Source: CAWUKT01 sp963923035 (GTDB taxonomy: Bacteria; Bacteroidota; Bacteroidia; J057; JADKCL01). Taken from it: a stretch of DNA of 18,088 bases. Below, one piece after another: positions 15,091-18,088 of the stretch. The notes beneath the pieces were generated by a model. That model saw only the letters and a program-made list of their open reading frames with translations. It had not been told where the DNA came from and searched no databases. Made by a program: the position numbers and the translations under genes. The DNA lies in contig CAWUKT010000115.1 of the NCBI GenBank assembly GCA_963923035.1, positions 1 to 18,088 on the forward strand, read 5' to 3'. Position 1 is the first letter of the stretch. Each line of letters starts with the position of its first letter.

Positions 15091-15821
15091 AGGATTTTCT
15101 TTTTAGAGACGGTGGCGACGAAATTCTTGAGGTAATAGGGTTCAAAGGTAACCAAATCTTCAAACTCTCCGGCCTGGAACTTTTCCCAAATGCGTTCTCC
15201 CACCCCCGCGGCCGACGACAAACGATCCGACAGCACAATGCCGCCCCGTGGTTCCAGCAGCGCCCGGCATTTTTCCGCCCCATCCCCCACAAAGAGGACC
15301 GGACCCTCCGCCAGCAGCGCATCAAAGGTATTTTCTTCCACCACCTGGGCCTTCGTTTCCGCCAACGGGCGGGCCTCGGCGTCGAACGGACGGCAATAGA
15401 CCTCCATCCGGCGGGCATCGATCATCGGGACGATCCGCGCGCCGAGGACGCGCGCCACATCCCGCACCGAACAGGCCAATGTTTCCAGGCTGCCCAGGGA
15501 CAAAAGCGGCTTGTCGATGGCCATGCACAGCCCCTTGGCGGTCGAGACCCCGACGCGGAGCCCCGTATACGAACCCGGCCCGGCACTGACCACCACCCCG
15601 GCCAATTCAGTGGCCCGGAGGCTGAGGTTGTCCAGCAATTGCTGGACCATCACCGTGATCAGCTTGGCGTGGAGCCGCTGGGTATGGAACTCCGCGTGGC
15701 CCAGCAGTTGGTCGCGTTCGTAGAGCGCCACACTGCTGACCCCCGTGGCCGTTTCCAGGACCAGCAACAGGGGCCCCCGTTCCGGAGCTTCCGACTTGGC
15801 TTTGGTTTTTTTTCTTCCCAC
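15087..15821 (-). CDS. tsaB: tRNA threonylcarbamoyladenosine biosynthesis protein TsaB
   Basis: 244 residues, normal for the family. TsaB is the inactive ASKHA-fold partner of TsaD; with TsaE it transfers the threonylcarbamoyl group made by TsaC to A37 of ANN-decoding tRNAs, in the cytoplasm. Seen in sequence: N-terminal strand LLLVLETATGVSSVALYE, HTQRLHAKL, and the hallmark SAGPGSYTGLRVG-STAKGL segment (~residues 80-105), then LSLGSLETLA. The start is GTG 15819-15821; an in-frame stop lies shortly upstream and there is no other good start. The N-terminus carries a short basic extension (GRKKTKAKSE). It begins 18 bases after the GYF_2 gene and its stop overlaps the lipoprotein start. It is the one clear housekeeping gene in the window. 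Confidence 0.95.
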   Translation of the reverse strand: MGRKKTKAKSEAPERGPLLLVLETATGVSSVALYERDQLLGHAEFHTQRLHAKLITVMVQQLLDNLSLRATELAGVVVSAGPGSYTGLRVGVSTAKGLCMAIDKPLLSLGSLETLACSVRDVARVLGARIVPMIDARRMEVYCRPFDAEARPLAETKAQVVEENTFDALLAEGPVLFVGDGAEKCRALLEPRGGIVLSDRLSSAAGVGERIWEKFQAGEFEDLVTFEPYYLKNFVATVSKKKIL

Positions 15822-15839
15822 TTCCCTCGCAACTCAATA

Positions 15840-16340
15840 TTAACGGGCCATCCGGGCGCGCTTCGAGAACGCCACGATACCCATGATGGACATGACCAGC
15901 AGGAAAATGCCGAAGATCAGCGCGACGGTTCCTCCGACCTGGTAAGCGGTGTCCAATTGCGATTCCTGGTACCAGCAATCGTTTTCGTAGGACCAGTAGG
16001 AACGACCATCTGAGGACAGGTAGGCAATGCCGAAGCCAATTTGGAAGAGGGAACCGATGATACCCATGATGGACATGACCAGCAGTCCGACAAGTTTCGG
16101 TCCTTTGGGGGCCGGTGAGCTATACTGAGGCCCATTTTGGGGCGGCGCCTGGTGCGGCGGCGGCGTGGAGGCCTGCGCGGGGAACAGCCCCGTAAGTTCG
16201 GGGACGTGACGGGCCTGGGTCCAGTCGGACATGCCCTTGGCCCATACCATGTCGTTGGCCGTCAGGTTCTGCTGCCGCAATTCGTCGACGGAATAGGGAC
16301 CCAATTTCTGTCCGTTGCGGGCGATGAAGTATTTGTTCAT
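15840..16340 (-). CDS. GYF_2-domain membrane protein
   Basis: 166 residues from ATG 16338-16340. Residues ~3-52 match the GYF_2 (DUF4339) pattern: YFIARNGQKLGPYSVDEL, then MVWAKGMSDWTQARHVPEL. A Pro/Gln-rich linker (~55-80) joins it to two hydrophobic segments (~81-108 and ~135-159) separated by an extracytoplasmic-looking loop with two Tyr/Trp-rich stretches. GYF-type domains bind proline-rich peptides in eukaryotes; the bacterial GYF_2 role is not established. It is the first gene of the operon with tsaB, lipoprotein and GNAT. Both membrane segments contain LLVMSIMGI, encoded by an identical 27-base direct repeat (15876-15902 and 16059-16085), suggesting an internal duplication. Confidence 0.88.
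   Translation of the reverse strand: MNKYFIARNGQKLGPYSVDELRQQNLTANDMVWAKGMSDWTQARHVPELTGLFPAQASTPPPHQAPPQNGPQYSSPAPKGPKLVGLLVMSIMGIIGSLFQIGFGIAYLSSDGRSYWSYENDCWYQESQLDTAYQVGGTVALIFGIFLLVMSIMGIVAFSKRARMAR
15876..16085 (-). repeat. 27-base direct repeat within the GYF_2 gene
   Basis: 15876-15902 and 16059-16085 are identical over 27 bases (core CCCATGATGGACATGACC on the plus strand), in frame and 183 bases apart. Each encodes LLVMSIMGI of a membrane helix. Identity including wobble positions points to recent duplication or gene conversion. Confidence 0.85.
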
Positions 16341-16394
16341 GAGATGATCAGTTGAATCAATTGTCGTTCGTTGCGTAAAGTTAATGAATTCTGG

Positions 16395-16500
16395 GGAAGG
16401 AGGGGAAAGGTAAGCGGGTGGGGAAATGGGAGGAATGTGGAAATGGATTCAATGTGCCAGTGTGCAAATGGAGTGGAGGTGGAAATGAGATGATGGTGGA
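16395..16500. repeat. Purine-rich GGAAATG/AATGTGG irregular repeat, copy 2
   Basis: The same short words as at 13235-13450: GGGGAAATGGGAGG, AATGTGG, AAATGG, AATGTGCC, GTGTGCAAATGG, GGAAATGAG. It has no fixed period and the plus strand is C-poor. The two copies share words, not an alignable long sequence. Confidence 0.7.
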
Positions 16501-16508
16501 AAAAGGGA

Positions 16509-16699
16509 AATGAATTCGGGTTGGAGGTAGGGGGTATTCGCCTTTGGGGTAGGGGGGGCTACCTCGAAACATAATTGTATTCGGGTCAGAGGTCAATGAA
16601 TTCGCCTCGGACCCTAATTCATTCGCTTTGGAGGGCAATGAATTCACTCGAAAGCTCAATTCATTCGCCCTGAAGGTCAATAAGATTCACCTTTTTGGC
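16509..16699. repeat. 21-bp tandem repeat array with alternating inverted cores
   Basis: Five directly adjacent units of exactly 21 bases start at 16595, 16616, 16637, 16658 and 16679. A 22-base unit starts at 16573 and more diverged units lie near 16509-16560; an isolated similar unit starts at 16383. The consensus is roughly AATgaATTCGCCTtGGAGGTC. Units alternate between AATGAATTC and AATTCATTC at their left end. AATGAATT and AATTCATT are reverse complements, so neighbours can pair as hairpins. On the minus strand the array is open and would encode a 7-residue repeat (NELxxxA), which I take as incidental. Confidence 0.8.
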
Positions 16700-16846
16700 A
16701 AGTCTATTTAGGTTGAAAATAAGGCGGCATCATGCAAGGCGCTCTATAACAACAGCTTATGACTTTTCTCCTCATTTTCTCTAGCGCCCTTCTAACTTGT
16801 CCACATACTACACGATTGATTTCTGGTACGGTTTTGGGCGGGGCTG

Positions 16847-16870
16847 GATCGTCCAAAGAGGTGGACCATC
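16847..16870 (-). terminator. Hairpin after the immunity gene (weak terminator candidate)
   Basis: GATCGTCCA (16847-16855) and TGGACCATC (16862-16870) pair at eight of nine positions around the loop AAGAGG. It starts within ten bases of the stop of the minus-strand immunity gene. There is no T-run after it, so factor-independent termination is doubtful. Confidence 0.35.
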
Positions 16871-16877
16871 GTCCATT

Positions 16878-17324
16878 CTATTGGACCGGGACGTTGGAGT
16901 ACAACTCGTCTTCGAAGGTATAATTGAGGGCCCAGGCTCCGTCCTCGGAAATCAGGTAGGAGTGCTGGGGAAGATCAACGAGTAAGGGGGCAATCTTTTG
17001 CAAAGAATCAAGGTCGAATTGATAGGCTTCTTCCAGATAGTCATCGCCGACCAGTAGGACCTGTATTTCGGGATTCTGGTCCTTTAGGAAGGCATGGATG
17101 GAATGGATTGCAGTTGCGACCGTGTGTTTCCAATTGTCGTCATTGTCCTCTCCTTTTTCGGCCCATAGGTCCTTTGCATCCCATGCGATTCTACCGGTCG
17201 AAAATGGAAAATTGGATTCAAGCAGTTCAATGACTGAATCAGCATCTTCGAAGACCAGAATGGTAGCGCCAGTGGCTTGGGCATCGGCGAGGAATTGGGC
17301 GTCGGGAGTCATGTCAGTCTGCAT
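16878..17324 (-). CDS. Probable immunity protein of the adjacent toxin
   Basis: 148 residues from ATG 17322-17324 (MQTDMTPDAQFLADAQ); ATG 17310-17312 is an equally possible start. The open frame extends further upstream to 17519, but that part is antisense-frame noise over the toxin coding region, so the shorter start is chosen. The product is small, strongly acidic (LVFEDADSVIELLES, KGEDNDDNWKH, GDDYLEEAYQFDLDSL) and has no signal peptide or membrane segment. With the first ATG it overlaps the toxin stop by 11 bases. A small acidic cytosolic protein directly downstream of a toxin C-terminus is the standard arrangement for immunity genes in polymorphic toxin loci. The immunity family is not recognised; binding to the neighbour's toxin domain is inferred from position. 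Confidence 0.75.
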   Translation of the reverse strand: MQTDMTPDAQFLADAQATGATILVFEDADSVIELLESNFPFSTGRIAWDAKDLWAEKGEDNDDNWKHTVATAIHSIHAFLKDQNPEIQVLLVGDDYLEEAYQFDLDSLQKIAPLLVDLPQHSYLISEDGAWALNYTFEDELYSNVPVQ

Positions 17325-18088
17325 AGCGTTGTTGGATTTTTCGGACCGTTTCTTCAGAGGCTTCGAACAAGAAGTGAGGCCCCTTTTCTTTGCCGCAAAA
17401 TACATTGATATGGGCTTTGTTTCGTTGTTCAAATTCGATTCTGAAACCAACCTTTTTCCCTTCAGCGTTGTAGCCGTATCTTCCAATGGGTTTTCCTTTG
17501 ATGTCTCCGAATTTGCCAAGGACTGGGTGTTGAGAAACGAATCCCCGCGAACTCAACCAGTCGAGGGCCTTGTTTCTTGCCGTTTCAAAATCGAATCTAA
17601 TTTCAGCTTTCTTCCCCGGAGTAAAATCCCCGTCCACCACCTTCGGTGACAACTGCAAGATCCGGTAGTGCCCCGGTTGGCTGGGCTTCGCCTCCTCTTT
17701 ATACCGAACCTTGTACTTCCGCTCCAAGGGTGCGAGACTGGCTTTCAGCTCCCCGAGGCCGCTCCCGATCCGGTCGTGCATCTCGGTGATGCCTTTGGCA
17801 AAGGCAAACGCCTGGGCTTTTTGTGCGCCGCGTCCATCGGTCGCGTCGCCTACCTCGTCGGCGGCCTCGCTGGCCCCCTTGAAAATCCCCTTCGCCTTCG
17901 GCTTGAGCTTCCGCGCTTTGGAGGCGACCTTACCGACCATCCGCACCAATCGCGGACTGAGGCTGGCCAATTTCGCGCCCCATTTGGCGGCGGTGCCGCC
18001 GCCAGCGGTGAAAATCGCGATCACGATTTCCAGGACGATTTGCCCGATCAGGTTCCCCCGGAAATGCCAACGTTTGTATTCGTCGGGG
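17314..18088 (-). CDS. Polymorphic toxin-like protein, C-terminal part (5' end beyond window)
   Basis: 257 codons of the 3' end. The frame is open to the window edge and upstream codons (PDEYKRWHFRGNLIGQ) read as real protein, so the GTG at 18022-18024 is not the start. A hydrophobic/glycine segment (GQIVLEIVIAIFTAGGGTAA) is followed by a Lys/Ala/Gly-rich helical part (KVASKARKLKPKAKGIF), a linker, and from about 17670 downward a compact C-terminal domain (ARNKALDWLSSRGF, GKPIGRYGYNAEGKKVGFRI, RNKAHINVFCGKEKGPHF, EETVRKIQQRY). This layout fits the end of polymorphic or contact-delivered toxins. The conserved-looking His residues in AHIN and GPHF with nearby Lys and Arg would suit a nuclease, but I cannot assign a toxin family. 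Delivery (T6SS, Rhs-like, T9SS) depends on the missing N-terminus. Confidence 0.8.
   Translation of the reverse strand, partial: PDEYKRWHFRGNLIGQIVLEIVIAIFTAGGGTAAKWGAKLASLSPRLVRMVGKVASKARKLKPKAKGIFKGASEAADEVGDATDGRGAQKAQAFAFAKGITEMHDRIGSGLGELKASLAPLERKYKVRYKEEAKPSQPGHYRILQLSPKVVDGDFTPGKKAEIRFDFETARNKALDWLSSRGFVSQHPVLGKFGDIKGKPIGRYGYNAEGKKVGFRIEFEQRNKAHINVFCGKEKGPHFLFEASEETVRKIQQRYAD

Larger units (their letters stand above)
16341..16877. other. Repeat-rich gene-free interval between immunity gene and GYF_2 operon
   Basis: 537 bases without a supported gene. From left to right: the upstream region of the GYF_2 operon; a purine-rich repeat (16395-16500); a 21-bp repeat array (16509-16699); an inverted repeat of GGCGCT (16738-16743) with AGCGCC (16783-16788); and a hairpin just past the immunity gene (16847-16870). 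The area behaves like an accessory boundary. Confidence 0.7.

Noticed and set aside
16381..16680. Minus-strand 99-codon open frame with 7-residue repeats
   Set aside because: The periodicity is a direct result of the 21-bp array; units diverge without sign of protein selection and the tail is the purine repeat.
16509..16699. CRISPR array
   Set aside because: Units are contiguous at 21 bases with no spacers and no cas genes nearby.
16736..16796. Integron attC site
   Set aside because: The two TAAC boxes point the same way, whereas attC needs an RYYYAAC and GTTRRRY inverted pair; no integrase is seen.
17325..17519. N-terminal extension of the immunity gene
   Set aside because: It lies wholly over the toxin coding region in another frame, has unlikely composition, and two better ATGs exist at the toxin stop.

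Overview
The window looks like a Bacteroidota chromosome or contig end, probably from a marine-type Saprospiria/Lewinella-like lineage. This is inferred from a giant HYR-repeat exoprotein with a type IX secretion (T9SS type A) C-terminal sorting tail, a Bacteroidota-style H-box (FAFINAHLLRQPL), GYF_2 and lipoprotein genes, weak Shine-Dalgarno use and purine-rich intergenic repeats. Base composition is GC-rich by eye, and no species can be named.

The first 55 bases are not trustworthy as genome. Positions 22-55 match the Illumina index-read adapter exactly, so the first gene is truncated by the contig end, and any start codon read inside the adapter is false.

Plus-strand block (56-11365). First comes the 3'-partial remainder of an adhesin-like surface protein: about 16 full HYR/Ig-like repeats, two copies of an inserted beta-sandwich-like module and a T9SS tail, closed by a strong terminator. 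Next is a 1176-codon gene for an unusual protein without signal peptide, with four collagen/PGRS-like glycine tracts followed by a beta-rich domain, a Rossmann-like region and a charged helical tail. Last is a secreted or membrane TPR protein that ends in a histidine-kinase dimerisation/phosphoacceptor segment with no ATPase domain. A hairpin with T-runs on both sides separates it from the convergent minus-strand genes.

Minus-strand block (11454-16340). An ECF sigma factor gene overlaps a single-pass membrane protein gene, a probable sigma/anti-sigma-type pair. Then come a small secreted protein and a tight four-gene operon read GYF_2 membrane protein > TsaB (tRNA t6A synthesis) > small lipoprotein > GNAT acetyltransferase.

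Right end (16341-18088). A repeat-rich gene-free stretch holds purine-rich GGAAATG-type repeats and a 21-bp tandem array whose alternate units carry inverted cores. It is followed by a minus-strand polymorphic-toxin-like C-terminus, running off the window, and an overlapping small acidic gene that is probably its immunity protein.

The strongest candidates for undescribed biology are the glycine-tract/Rossmann-like 1176-residue protein, the toxin/immunity pair at the right edge, the ATPase-less TPR phosphoacceptor protein, and the two families of intergenic repeats.
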